From positions 96,408 through 160,407 of the forward strand of contig JAYKNF010000047.1 of the NCBI GenBank assembly GCA_036172665.1: a DNA stretch of 64,000 bases. The letters are read 5' to 3'. The DNA comes from Prosopocoilus inquinatus. Taxonomy: Eukaryota; Arthropoda; Insecta; Coleoptera; Lucanidae. The notes beneath the pieces were generated by a model. The model saw only the letters and a program-made list of their open reading frames with translations, was not told where the DNA came from and ran no database searches. Of this stretch, positions 13,112 through 26,496 are shown in pieces. Position 1 is the first letter of the stretch. Each line of letters begins with the position of its first letter. The position numbers and the translations under genes were made by a program.

Positions 13112-13260
13112 TCACATCAGAGCTACTGGAGTCCATCGAAACGCCAAATAACATGATAAATGAGTAAGGATCGATTAGATACATCACAGGAACAACGCTA
13201 ATGCGTGTTGTTTCATTTAAAACTATTTCCAGCTTCTGCTGCGTCCGATAATTTCGTATC
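13112..13260. repeat. Chimeric junction monomer of the 37-monomer duplication
   Basis: Monomer 89 begins like monomer 126 (18625 onward: gagctactgg, aacgcc, ataaatgag) and ends like monomer 52 (7599 onward: gatacatcac, taatgcg, tttcattta). The switch falls between 13160 and 13183. Elsewhere (near 23590, 28950, 29400, 31490 and 31930) ataaatgag is followed by gatacagctc, which is the parental arrangement. A hybrid monomer at the boundary of a tandem duplication is the expected footprint of one unequal crossover in register. Confidence 0.85.
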
Positions 13261-16200
13261 TCACATCAGAGTTACTGGAGTCCATCGAAACGTCAAATAA
13301 CATGATAGATGAGTAAGGATCGATTAGATACATCACAGGAACAACGCTAATGCGTGTTGTTTCATTTAAAACTATTTCCAGCTTCTGCTGCGTCCGATAA
13401 TTTCGTATCTCACATCAGAGTTACTGGAGTCCATCCAAACGTCAAATAACATGATAGATGAGTAAGGATCGATTAGATACATCACAGGAACAACGCTAAT
13501 ACGTGCTGTTTCGTTTAAAACTATTTCCAGCTTCAGCTGCGTCCGAGAACTTCGTATCTCACTTCAGAGTTACTGGAGCCCATCCAAACGTCAAATAACA
13601 TGATAGATGAGTAAGGATCGATTAGATACATCACAGGAACAACGCTAATGCGTGTTGTTTCGTTTAAAACTATTTCCAGCTTATGCTGCGTCCGAAGATT
13701 TCGTATCTCACATCAGAGATACTGGAGTCCATCAAAACGTCAAATAACATGATAGATGAGTAAGGATCGATTAGATACATCACAGGAACAACGCTAATGC
13801 GTGTTGTTTCGTTTAAAACTATTTCCAGCTTATGCTGCGTCCGAAGATTTCGTATCTCACATCAGAGATACTGGAGTCCATCCAAACGTCAAATAACATG
13901 ATAGATGAGTAAGGATCGATTAGATACATCACAGGAACAACGCTAATACGTGTTGTTTCGTTTAAAACTATTTCTAGCTCATGCTGCGTCCGAAAATTTC
14001 GTATCTCACATCAGAGATACTGGAGTCCATCGAAACGTCAAATAACATGATAGATGAGTAAGGATCGATTAGATACATCACAGGAACAACGCTAATGCGT
14101 GTTGTTTCATTTAAAACTATTTCCAGCTTCTGCTGCGTCCGATAATTTCGTATCTCACATCAGAGTTACTGGAGTCCATCGAAACGTCAAATAACATGAT
14201 AGATGAGTAAGGATCGATTAGATACATCACAGGAACAACGCTAATGCGTGTTGTTTCATTTAAAACTATTTCCAGCTTCTGCTGCGTCCGATAATTTCGT
14301 ATCTCACATCAGAGTTACTGGAGTCCATCCAAACGTCAAATAACATGATAGATGAGTAAGGATCGATTAGATACATCACAGGAACAACGCTAATACGTGC
14401 TGTTTCGTTTAAAACTATTTCCAGCTTCAGCTGCGTCCGAGAACTTCGTATCTCACTTCAGAGTTACTGGAGCCCATCCAAACGTCAAATAACATGATAG
14501 ATGAGTAAGGATCGATTAGATACATCACAGGAACAACGCTAATGCGTGTTGTTTCGTTTAAAACTATTTCCAGCTTATGCTGCGTCCGAAGATTTCGTAT
14601 CTCACATCAGAGATACTGGAGTCCATCCAAACGTCAAATAACATGATAGATGAGTAAGGATCGATTAGATACATCACAGGAACAACGCTAATGCGTGTTG
14701 TTTCGTTTAAAACTATTTCCAGCTTATGCTGCGTCCGAAGATTTCGTATCTCACATCAGAGATACTGGAGTCCATCGAAACGTCAAATAACATGATAGAT
14801 GAGTAAGGATCGATTAGATACATCACAGGAACAACGCTAATGCGTGTTGTTTCATTTAAAACTATTTCCAGCATCTGCTGCGTCCGAAAACGTCGTATCT
14901 CACATCAGAGCTACTGGAGTCCATCGAAACGCCAAATAACATGATAGATGAGTAAGGATCGATTAGATACATCACAGGAACAACGCTAATACGTGTTGTT
15001 TCATTTAAAACTATTTCCAGCTTCAGCTGCGTCCGAGAAATTCGTATCTCACATCAAAGTTACTGGAGTACATCGAAACGCCAAATAACATGATAGATGA
15101 GTAAGGATCGATTAGATACATCACAGGAACAACGCAAATGCGTGTTGTTTCTTTTAAAACTATTTCCAGCTTCAGCTGCGTCCGAGAACTTCGTATCTCA
15201 CTTCAGAGTTACTGGAAATCATCCAAACGTCAAATAACATGATAGATGGGTAAGGATCGATTAGATACATCACAGGAACAACGCTAATACATGTTGTTTC
15301 GTTTAAAACTATTTCCAGCTCCTGCTGCGTCCAAAAACTTCGTATCTCACATCAGAGCTACTGGAGTCCATCGAAACGCCAAATAACATGATAGGTGAGT
15401 AAGGATCGATTAGATACATCACAGGAACAACGCTAATACGTGTTGTTTCATTTAAAACTATTTCCAGCTTCAGCTGCGTCCGAGAACTTCGTATCTCACA
15501 TCAAAGTTACTGGAGTCCATCGAAACGCCAAATAACATGTTAGATGAGTAAGGATCGATTAGATACATCACAGGAACAACGCTAATGCGTGTTGTTTCGT
15601 TTAAAACTATTTCCAGCTTCTGCTGCGTCCGAAAACTTCGTATCTCACATCAGAGCTACTGGAGTCCATCGAAACGCCAAATAACATGTTAGATGAGTAA
15701 GGATCGATTAGATACATCACAGGAACAACGCTAATGCGTGTTGTTTCGTTTAAAACTATTTCCAGCTTCTGCTGCGTCCGAAAACGTCGTATCTCTTTTC
15801 AGAGTTACTGGAGTCCGTCCAAACGTCAAATAACATGATAGATGAGTAAGGATCGATTAGTTACATCACAGGAACAACGCTAATATGTGTTGTTTCGTTT
15901 AAAACTATTTCCAGCTGCTGCTGCGTCCGAAAATTTCGTATCTCACATTAGAGTTACTGGAGTCCATCGAAACGTCAAATAACATAGTAGCTAAGTTAGG
16001 ATCTATTAGATACATCACAGGAACAACGCTAATACGTGTTTTTTCGTTCTAAACTATTTCCAGCTTCTGCTGCGTCCAAAAACTTTGTATCTCACATCAG
16101 AGTTACTGGAGTCCATCCAAACGTCAAATAACATGATAGATGAGTAAGGATCGATTAGATACATCACAGGAACAACGCTAATACTTGTTGTTTCGTTTAA

Positions 16201-18672
16201 AACTATTTCCAGCTTCTGCTGCGTCCGAAAACGTCGTATCTCACATCAGAGTTACTGGAGTGCATGGAAACGTCAAATAACATGATATATAAGTAAGGAT
16301 CGATTAGATACAGCACAGGAACAACGCTAATACGTGTTGTTTCGTTTAAAACTATTTCCAGCTTATGCTGCGTCCGAAGATTTCGTATCTCACATCAGAG
16401 ATACTGGAGTCCATTCAAACGTCAAATAACATGCTAGATGAGTAAGGATCGATTAGATACATCACAGGAACAACGCTAATACGTGTTGTTTCGTTTAAAA
16501 CTATTTCCAGCTCCTGCTGCGTCCAAAAACTTTGTATCTCACATCAGAGTTACTGGAGTCCATCCAAACGTAAAATAACATGATAGATGAGTAAGGATCG
16601 ATTAGATACATCACAGGAACATCGCTAATGCATGTTGTTTCGTTTAAAACTATTTCCAGCTTCTGCTGCGTCCGGAAACATCGTATCACACATCAGAGTT
16701 ACTTGAGTCCATCGAAACGTCAAATAAGATGTTAGATAAGTAAGGATCGATTAGATACATCACAGGAACAACGCTAATGCGTGTTGTTTCGTTTAAAACT
16801 ATTTCCAGCTTATGCTGCGTCCGAAGATTTCGTATCTCACATCAGAGATACTGGAGTCCATCCAAACGTCAAATAACATGATAGATGAGTAAGGATCGAT
16901 TAGATACATCACAGGAACAACGCTAATGCGTGTTGTTTCGTTTAAAACTATTTCCAGCTTATGCTGCGTCCGAAGATTTCGTATCTCACATCAGAGATAC
17001 TGGAGTCCATCGAAACGTCAAATAACATGATAGATGAGTAAGGATCGATTAGATACATCACAGGAACAACGCTAATGCGTGTTGTTTCCTTTAAAACTAT
17101 TTCCAGCTTCTGCTGCGTCCGAAAACGTCGTATCTCACATCAGAGCTACTGGAGTCCATCGAAACGCCAAATAACATGATAGATGAGTAAGGATCGATTA
17201 GATACATCACAGGAACAACGCTAATACGTGTTGTTTCATTTAAAACTATTTCCAGCTTCAGCTGCGTCCGAGAAATTCGTATCTCACATCAAAGTTACTG
17301 GAGTCCATCGAAACGCCAAATAACATGATAGATGAGTAAGGATCGATTAGATACATCACAGGAACAACGCTAATACGTGTTGTTTCGTTTAAAACTATTT
17401 CCAGCTTCTGCTGCGTCCGAAAACGTCGTATCTCACATCAGAGCTACTGGAGTCCATCGAAACGCCAAATAACATGATAGATGAGTAAGGATCGATTAGA
17501 TACAGCACAGGAACAACGCTAATACGTGTTGTTTCGTTTAAAACTATTTCCAGCTCCTGCTGCGTCCAAAAATTTTGTATCTCACATCAGACTTACTGGA
17601 GTCCATCCAAACGTCAAATAACATGTTAGATGAGTAAGGATCGATTAGATACATCACAGGAACAACGCTAATACGTGTTGTTTCGTTCAAAACTATTTCC
17701 AGCTTCTGCTGCGTCCAAGAACTTTGTATCTCACATCAGAGTTACTGGAGTCCATCCAAACGTCAAATAACATGATAGATGAGTAAGGATCGATTAGATA
17801 CATCACAGGAACAACGCTAATACGTGTTGTTTCGTTTAAAACTATTTCCAGCTTCTGCTGCGTCCGAAAACGTCGTATCTCACATCAGAGTTACTGGAGT
17901 GCATCGAAACGTCAAATAACATGATAGATAAGTAAGGATCGATTAGATACAGCACAGGAACAACGCTAATACGTGTTGTTTCGTTTAGAACTATTTCTAG
18001 CTCCTGCTACGTCCAAAAACTTTGTATCTCACATCAGACTTACTGGAGTCCATCCAAACGTCAAATAACATGATAGATGAGTAAGGATCGATTAGATACA
18101 TCACAGGAACAACGCTAATGCGTGTTGTTTCGTTTAAAACTATTTCCAGCTTCTGCTGCGTCCGAAAATTTCGTTTCTCACATTAGAGTTACTGGAGTCC
18201 ATCGAAACGTCAAATAACATGATAGATGAGTAAGTATCGATTAGATACATCACAGGAACAACGCTAATGCGTGTTGTTTCGTTTAAAACTATTTCCAGCT
18301 TCTGCTGCGTCCGAAAACGTCGTATGTCACATCAGAGCTACTGGAGTCCATCGAAACGCCAAATAACATGATAGATGAGTAAGGATCGATTAGATACATC
18401 ACAGGAACAACGCTAATACGTGTTGTTTCCTTTAAAACTATTTCCAGCTTCAGCTGCGTCCGAGAACTTCGTATCTCACATCAAAGTTACTGGAGTCCAT
18501 CGAAACGCCAAATAACATGATAGATGAGTAAGGATCGATTAGATACATCACAGGAACAACGCTAATGCGTGTTGTTTCGTTTAAAACTATTTCCAGCTTC
18601 TGCTGCGTCCGAAAACGTCGTATCTCACATCAGAGCTACTGGAGTCCATCGAAACGCCAAATAACATGATAA
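13160..18672. repeat. 37-monomer tandem duplication, copy B (5,513 bp)
   Basis: Copy of 7647-13159. The copies stop matching on the left at 13159 (aaatgag against gatgag) and on the right at 18697 (gatacagctc against gatacatcac). The exchange therefore lies in the 24 bp 13160-13183, and correspondingly in 7647-7670 and 18673-18696. The 6-monomer junction at 8344 is faithfully present at 13857. Confidence 0.93.
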
Positions 18673-21132
18673 ATGAGTAAGGATCGATTAGATACAGCTC
18701 AGGAACAACGCTAATACGTGTTGTTTCGTTTAAAACTATTTCCAGCTCATGCTGCGTCCAAAAAATTTTTATCTCACGTCAGAGATACTGGAGTCCATCG
18801 AAACGTCAAATAACATGATAGATGAGTAAGGATCGATTAGATACATCACAGGAACAACGCTAATGCGTGTTGTTTCATTTAAAACTATTTCCAGCTTCTG
18901 CTGCGTCCGAAAATTTCGTATCTCACATCAGAGATACTGGAGTCCATCCAAACGTCAAATAACATGATAGATGAGTAAGGATCGATTAGATACATCACAG
19001 GAACAACGCTAATACGTGTTGTTTCGTTTAAAACTATTTCTAGCTCATGCTGCGTCCGAAAATTTCGTATCTCACATCAGAGATACTGGAGTCCATCGAA
19101 ACGTCAAATAACATGATAGATGAGTAAGGATCGATTAGATACATCACAGGAACAACGCTAATGCGTGTTGTTTCATTTAAAACTATTTCCAGCTTCTGCT
19201 GCGTCCGATAATTTCGTATCTCACATCAGAGTTACTGGAGTCCATCGAAACGTCAAATAACATGATAGATGAGTAAGGATCGATTAGATACATCACAGGA
19301 ACAACGCTAATGCGTGTTGTTTCATTAAAAACTATTTCCAGCTTCTGCTGCGTCCGATAATTTCGTATCTCACATCAGAGTTACTGGAGTCCATCCAAAC
19401 GTCAAATAACATGATAGATGAGTAAGGATCGATTAGATACATCACAGGAACAACGCTAATACGTGTTGTTTCGTTTAAAACTATTTCCAGCTTCAGCTGC
19501 GTCCGAGAACTTCGTATCTCACTTCAGAGTTACTGGAGCCCATCCAAACGTCAAATAACATGATAGATGAGTAAGGATCGATTAGATACATCACAGGAAC
19601 AACGCTAATACGTGTTGTTTCGTTTAAAACTATTTCCAGCTTCAGCTGCGTCCGAGAACTTCGTATCTCTCATCAGAGTTACTGGAGTCCGTCCAAACGT
19701 CAAATAACATGATAGATGAGTAAGGATCGATTAGTTACATCACAGGAACAACGCTAAGATGTGTTGTTTCGTTTAAAACTATTTCCAGCTGCTGCTGCGT
19801 CCGAAAATTTCGTATCTCACATTAGAGTTACTGGAGTCCATCGAAACGTCAAATAACATAGTAGCTAAGTAAGGATCGATTAGATACATCACAGGAACAA
19901 CGCTAATACGTGTTTTTTCGTTCTAAACTATTTCCAGCTTCTGCTGCGTCCAAAAACTTTGTATCTCACATCAGAGTTACTGGAGTCCATCCAAACGTCA
20001 AATAACATGATAGATGAGTAAGGATCGATTAGATACATCACAGGAACAACGCTAATACGTGTTGTTTCGTTCAAAACTATTTCCAGCTTCTGCTACGTCC
20101 GAAAACGTCGTATCTCACATCAGAGTTACTGGAGTGCATCGAAACGTCAAATAACATGATAGATAAGTAAGGATCGATTAGATACAGCACAGGAACAACG
20201 CTAATACGTGTTGTTTCATTTAAAACTATTTCCAGCTTCAGCTGCGTCCGAGAACTTCGTATCTCACATCAAAGTTACTGGAGTCCATCGAAACGCCAAA
20301 TAACATGTTAGATGAGTAAGGATCGATTAGATACATCACAGGAACAACGCTAATGCGTGTTGTTTCGTTTAAAACTATTTCCAGCTTCTGCTGCGTCCGA
20401 AAACGTCGTATCTCACATCAGAGCTACTGGAGTCCATCGAAACGCCAAATAACATGATAGATGAGTAAGGATCGATTAGATACATCACAGGAACAACGCT
20501 AATACGTGTTGTTTCATTTAAAACTATTTCCAGCTTCAGCTGCGTCCGAGAACTTCGTATCTCACATCAGAGATACTGGAGTCCATCCAAACGTCAAATA
20601 ACATGATAGATGAGTAAGGATCGATTAGATACATCACAGGAACAACGCTAATGCGTGTTGTTTCGTTTAAAACTATTTCCAGCTTCTGCTGCGTCCGAAA
20701 ATTTCGTATCTCACATCAGAGATACTGGAGTCCATCCAAACGTCAAATAACATGATAGGTGAGTAAGGATCGATTAGATACATCACAGGAACAACGCTAA
20801 TACGTGTTGTTTCGTTTAAAACTATTTCTAGCTCATGCTGCGTCCGAAAATTTCGTATCTCACATCAGAGATACTGGAGTCCATCGAAACGTCAAATAAC
20901 ATGATAGATGAGTAAGGATCGATTAGATACATCACAGGAACAACGCTAATGCGTGTTGTTTCATTTAAAACTATTTCCAGCTTCTGCTGCGTCCGATAAT
21001 TTCGTATCTCACATCAGAGTTACTGGAGTCCATCCAAACGTCAAATAACATGATAGATGAGTAAGGATCGATTAGATACATCACAGGAACAACGCTAATA
21101 CGTGTTGTTTCGTTTAAAACTATTTCCAGCTT
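18673..21132. repeat. Mosaic satellite segment
   Basis: This segment is made of pieces seen elsewhere. 18923-19914 matches 4917-5908 (offset 94 monomers), including the rare aagatgtg and agtagctaag. From 19915 it switches to the 10528 type, with tgttttttcg followed by ttctaaac. Between these, the end of monomer 126 reads ccaaaaaatttttatc near 18757 and the next monomer starts tcacgtcag, combinations I saw nowhere else. No gene or foreign insert is present. Confidence 0.8.
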
Positions 21133-24100
21133 CAGCTGCGTCCGAGAACTTCGTATCTCACTTCAGAGTTACTGTAGCCCATCCAAACGTCAAATAACAT
21201 GATAGATGAGTAAGGATCGATTAGATACATCACAGGAACAACGCTAATACGTGTTGTTTCGTTTAAAACTATTTCCAGCTTCAGCTGCGTCCGAGAACTT
21301 CGTATCTCACATCAAAGTTACTGGAGTCCATCGAAACGCCAAATAACATGTTAGATGAGTAAGGATCGATTAGATACATCACAGGAACAACGCTAATACA
21401 TGTTGTTTCGTTTAAAACTATTTCCTGCTCCTGCTGCGTCCAAAAACTTTGTATCTCACATCAGAGCTACTGGAGTCCATCGAAACGCCAAATAACATGA
21501 TAGATGAGTAAGGATCGATTAGATACATCACAGGAACAACGCTAATACGTGTTGTTTCATTTAAAACTATTTCCAGCTCCAGCTGCGTCCGAGAACTTCG
21601 TATCTCACATCAGAGTTACTGGAGTCCGTCCAAACTTCAAATAACATGATAGATGAGTAAGGATCGATTAGTTACATCACAGGAACAACGCTAATATGTG
21701 TTGTTTCGTTTAAAACTATTTCCAGCTTCTGCTGCGTCCGAAAACGTCGTATCTCACATCAGAGTTACTGGAGTGCATCGAAACGTCAAATAACATGATA
21801 GATGAGTAAGGATCGATTAGATACATCACGGGAACATCGCTAATGCGCGTTGTTTCGTTTAAAACTATTTCCAGCTTCAGCTGCGTCCGAGAACTTCGTA
21901 TCTCACTTCAGAGTTACTGGAGCCCATCCAAACGTCAAATAACATGATAGATGAGTAAGGATCGATTAGATACATCACAGGAACAACGCTAATACGTGTT
22001 GTTTCGTTTAAAACTATTTCCTGCTCCTGCTGCGTCCAAGAACTTTGTATCTCACATCAGAGCTACTGGAGTCCATCGAAACGCCAAATAACATGATAGA
22101 TGAGTAAGGATCGATTAGATACATCACAGGAACAACGCTAATACGTGTTGTTTCATTTAAAACTATTTCCAGCTCCAGCTGCGTCCGAGAACTTCGTATC
22201 TCACATCAGAGATACTGGAGTCCGTCCAAACGTCAAATAACATGATAGATGAGTAAGGATCGATTAGTTACATCACAGGAACAACGCTAATATGTGTTGT
22301 TTCGTTTAAAACTATTTCCAGCTTCTGCTGCGTCCGAAAACGTCGTATCTCACATCAGAGTTACTGGAGTGCATCGAAACGTCAAATAACATGATAGATG
22401 AGTAAGGATCGATTAGATACAGCACAGGAACAACGCTAATACGTGTTGTTTCGTTTAAAACTATTTCTAGCTTATGCTGCGTCCAAAAACTTTGTATCTC
22501 ACATCAGACTTACTGGAGTCCATCCAAACGTCAAATAACATGATAGATGAGTAAGGATCGATTAGATACATCACAGGAACAACGCTAATGCGTGTTGTTT
22601 CGTTTAAAACTATTTCCGGCTTCTGCTGCGTCCGAAAATTTCGTTTCTCACATTAGAGTTACTGGAGTCCATCGAAACGTCAAATAACATGATAGATGAG
22701 TAAGTATCGATTAGATACATCACAGGAACAACGCTAATGCGTGTTGTTTCGTTAAAAACTATTTCCAGCTTCTGCTGCGTCCGAAAACGTCGTATCTCAC
22801 ATCAGAGCTACTGGAGTCCATCGAAACGCCAAATAACATGATAGATGAGTAAGGATCGATTAGATACATCACAGGAACAACGCTAATACGTGTTGTTTCC
22901 TTTAAAGCTATTTCCAGCTTCAGCTGCGTCCGAGAACTTCGTATCTCACATCAAAGTTACTGGAGTCCATCGAAACGCCAAATAACATGATAGATGAGTA
23001 AGGATCGATTAGATACATCACAGGAACAACGCTAAGGCGTGTTGTTTCGTTTAAAACTATTTCCAGCTTATGCTGCGTCCGAAGATTTCGTATCTCACAT
23101 CAGAGATACTGGAGTCCATCCAAACGTCAAATAACATGATAGATGAGTAACGATCGATTAGATACATCACAGGAACAACGCTAATACGTGTTGTTTCGTT
23201 TAAAACTATTTCCAGCTACTGCTGCGTCCAAAAACTTTGTATCTCACATCAGAGTTACTGGAGTCCATCCAAACGTCAAATAACATGATAGATGAGTAAG
23301 GATCGATTAGATACATCACAGGAACAACGCTAATACGTGTTGTTTCCCTTAAAACTATTTCCAGCTTCAACTGCGTCCGAGAACTTCGTATCTCACATCA
23401 AAGTTACTGGAGTCCATCGAAACGCCAAATAACATGATAGATGAGTAAGGATCGATTAGATACATCACAGGAACAACGCTAATGCGTGTTGTTTCGTCTA
23501 AAACTATTTCCAGCTTCTGCTGCGTCCGAAAACGTCGTATCTCACATCAGAGCTACTGGAGTCCATCGAAACGCCAAATAACATGATAAATGAGTAAGGA
23601 TCGATTAGATACAGCTCAGGAACAACGCTAATACGTGTTGTTTCGTTTAAAACTATTTCCAGCTCCTGCTGCGTCCAAAAACCTTGCATCACACATCAGA
23701 CTTACTGGAGTCCATCCAAACGTCAAATAACATGTTAGATAAATAAGGATTGTTTAGATACATCACGGGAACAACGCTAATGCGTGTTGTTTCGTTTAAA
23801 ACTATTTCCAGCTTCTGCTGCGTTCGAAAATTTCGTATCTCACATCAGAGATACTTTAGTTTATCCAAACGTCAAATAACATGATAGATGAGTAAGGATC
23901 GATTAGATACATCACAGGAACAACGCTAATACGTGTTGTTTCGTTTAAAACTATTTCTAGCTCCTGCTGCGTCCAACAACTTCGTATCTCACATCAGAGT
24001 TACTAGAGTCCATCGAAACGTCAAATAACATGATAGATGAGTAAGGATCGATTAGATACATCACAGGAACAACGCTAATGCGTGTTGTTTCATTTAAAAC

Positions 24101-26496
24101 TATTTCCAGCTTCTGCTGCGTCCGATAATTTCGTATCTCACATCAGAGTTACTGGAGTCCATCCAAACGTCAAATAACATGATAGATGAGTAAGGATCGA
24201 TTAGATACATCACAGGAACATCGCTAATGCGCGTTGTTTCGTTTAAAACTATTTCCAGCTTCAGCTGCGTCCGAGAACTTCGTATCTCACTTCAGAGTTA
24301 CTGGAGCCCATCCAAACGTCAAATAACATGATAGATGAGTAAGGATCGATTAGATACATCACAGGAACAACGCTAATACGTGTTGTTTCGTTTAAAACTA
24401 TTTCCTGCTCCTGCTGCGTCCAAAAACTTTGTATCTCACATCAGAGCTACTGGAGTCCATCGAAACGCCAAATAACATGATAGATGAGTAAGAATCGATT
24501 AGATACATCACAGGAACAACGCTAATACGTGTTGTTTCATTTAAAACTATTTCCAGCTCCAGCTGCGTCCGAGAACTTCGTATCTCACATCAGAGTTACT
24601 GGAGTCCGTCCAAACGTCAAATAACATGATAGATGAGTAAGGATCGATTAGTTACATCACAGGAACAACGCTAATATGTGTTGTTTCGTTTAAAACTATT
24701 TCCAGCTTCTGCTGCGTCCGAAAACGTCGTATCTCACATCAGAGTTACTGGAGTGCATCGAAACGTCAAATAACATGATAGATGAGTAAGGATCGATTAG
24801 ATACAGCACAGGAACAACGCTAATACGTGTTGTTTCGTTTAAAACTATTTCTAGCTCCTGCTGCGTCCAAAAACTTTGTATCTCACATCAGACTTACTGG
24901 AGTCCATCCAAACGTCAAATAACATGATAGATGAGTAAGGATCGATTAGATACATCACAGGAACAACGCTAATGCGTGTTGTTTCGTTTAAAACTATTTC
25001 CAGCTTCTGCTGCGTCCGAAAATTTCGTTTCTCACATTAGAGTTACTGGAGTCCATCGAAACGTCAAATAACATGATAGATGAGTAAGTATCGATTAGAT
25101 ACATCACAGGAACAACGCTAATGCGTGTTGTTTCGTTAAAAACTATTTCCAGCTTCTGCTGCGTCCGAAAACGTCGTATCTCACATCAGAGCTACTGGAG
25201 TTCATCGAAACGCCAAATAACATGATAGATGAGTAAGGATCGATTAGATACATCACAGGAACAACGCTAATACGTGTTGTTTCCTTTAAAGCTATTTCCA
25301 GCTTCAGCTGCGTCCGAGAACTTCGTATCTCACATCAAAGTTACTGGAGTCCATCGAAACGTCAAATAACATGATAGATGAGTAAGGATCGATTAGATAC
25401 ATCACAGGAACAACGCTAATACGTGTTGTTTCGTTTAAAACTATTTCCAGCTACTGCTGCGTCCAAAAACTTTGTATCTCACATCAGAGTTACTGGAGTC
25501 CATCCAAACGTAAAATAACATGATAGATGAGTAAGGATCGATTAGATACATCACAGGAACATCGCTAATGCGTGTTGTTTCGTTTAAAACTATTTCCAGC
25601 TTCTGCTGCGTCCGAAAACATCGTATCTCACATCAGAGTTACTTGAGTCCATCGAAACGTCAAATAACATGTTAGATAAGTAAGGATCGATTAGATACAT
25701 CACAGGAACAACGCTAATGCGTGTTGTTTCGTTTAGAACTATTTCCAGCTTATGCTGCGTCCGAAGATTTCGTATCTCACATCAGAGATACTGGAGTCCA
25801 TCCAAACGTCAAATAACATGATAGATGAGTAAGGATCGATTAGATACATCACAGGAACAACGCTAATACGTGTTGTTTCGTTTAAAACTATTTCCAGCTC
25901 CTGCTGCGTCCAAAAACTTCGTATCTCACATCAGAGTTACTAGAGTCCATCGATACGTCAAATAACATGATAGATGAGTAAGGATCGATTAGATACATCA
26001 CAGGAACAACGCTAATGCGTGTTGTTTCATTTAAAACTATTTCCAGCTTCTGCTGCGTCCGATAATTTCGTATCTCACATCAGAGTTACTGGAGTCCATC
26101 CAAACGTCAAATAACATGATAGATGAGTAAGGATCGATTAGATACATCACAGGAACAACGCTATTGCGTGTTGTTTCGTTTAAAACTATTTCCAGCTTAT
26201 GCTGCGTCCGAAGATTTCGTATCTCACATCAGAGATACTGGAGTCCATCCATACGTCAAATAACATGATAGATGAGTAAGGATCGATTAGATACATCACA
26301 GGAACAACGCTAATACGTGTTGTTTCGTTTAAAACTATTTCCAGCTCCTGCTGCGTCCAAAAACTTCGTATCTCACATCAGAGCTACTGGAGTCCATCGA
26401 AACGCCAAATAACATGATAGATGAGTAAGGATCGATTAGATACATCACAGGAACAACGCTAATACGTGTTGTTTCATTTAAAACTATTTCCAGCTC
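21133..26496. repeat. 36-monomer unit, copy A (5,364 bp)
   Basis: The first 2,649 bp (21133-23781) recur at 26497-29145, exactly 36 monomers away, with about a dozen differences. The variant tttcctgctcc, where other monomers have tttccagctcc, marks this block family at 21421, 22017, 24401, 26785 and 27381. The spacing between marks is 4, 16, 16 and 4 monomers. The private ctttagttta near 23855 and gctaaggcg near 23033 occur only here. The second half of the unit (23863-26444) is instead repeated 57 monomers away. Confidence 0.85.
23863..26444. repeat. Block repeated 57 monomers downstream, left copy
   Basis: These 2,582 bp match 32356-34937 at an offset of 8,493 bp (57 x 149). Shared rare markers are ccaacaacttcg near 23972 and 32465, cctttaaagc near 25282 and 33775, catcgata near 25950 and 34443, gctattgcg near 26162 and 34655, and ccatacgtc near 26248 and 34741. 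I saw about five differences. The copies are separated by a different family of blocks, so this is not a simple tandem duplication. Confidence 0.85.

Larger units (their letters stand above)
7647..13159. repeat. 37-monomer tandem duplication, copy A (5,513 bp)
   Basis: The block is exactly 37 x 149 bp and is followed directly by a near-identical copy. I found only about five differences in 5.5 kb, about 99.9% identity: gcctg near 8733, three clustered changes at 9866, 9882 and 9925, and cattta near 11575 against ccttta in copy B. Shared rare markers include gaaatcatcc near 9702 and 15215, cttttcag near 10282 and 15795, agttaggatctatt near 10482 and 15995, and atacttgttg near 10670 and 16183. 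This is the youngest large event I can see in the window, judged by identity. Confidence 0.93.
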
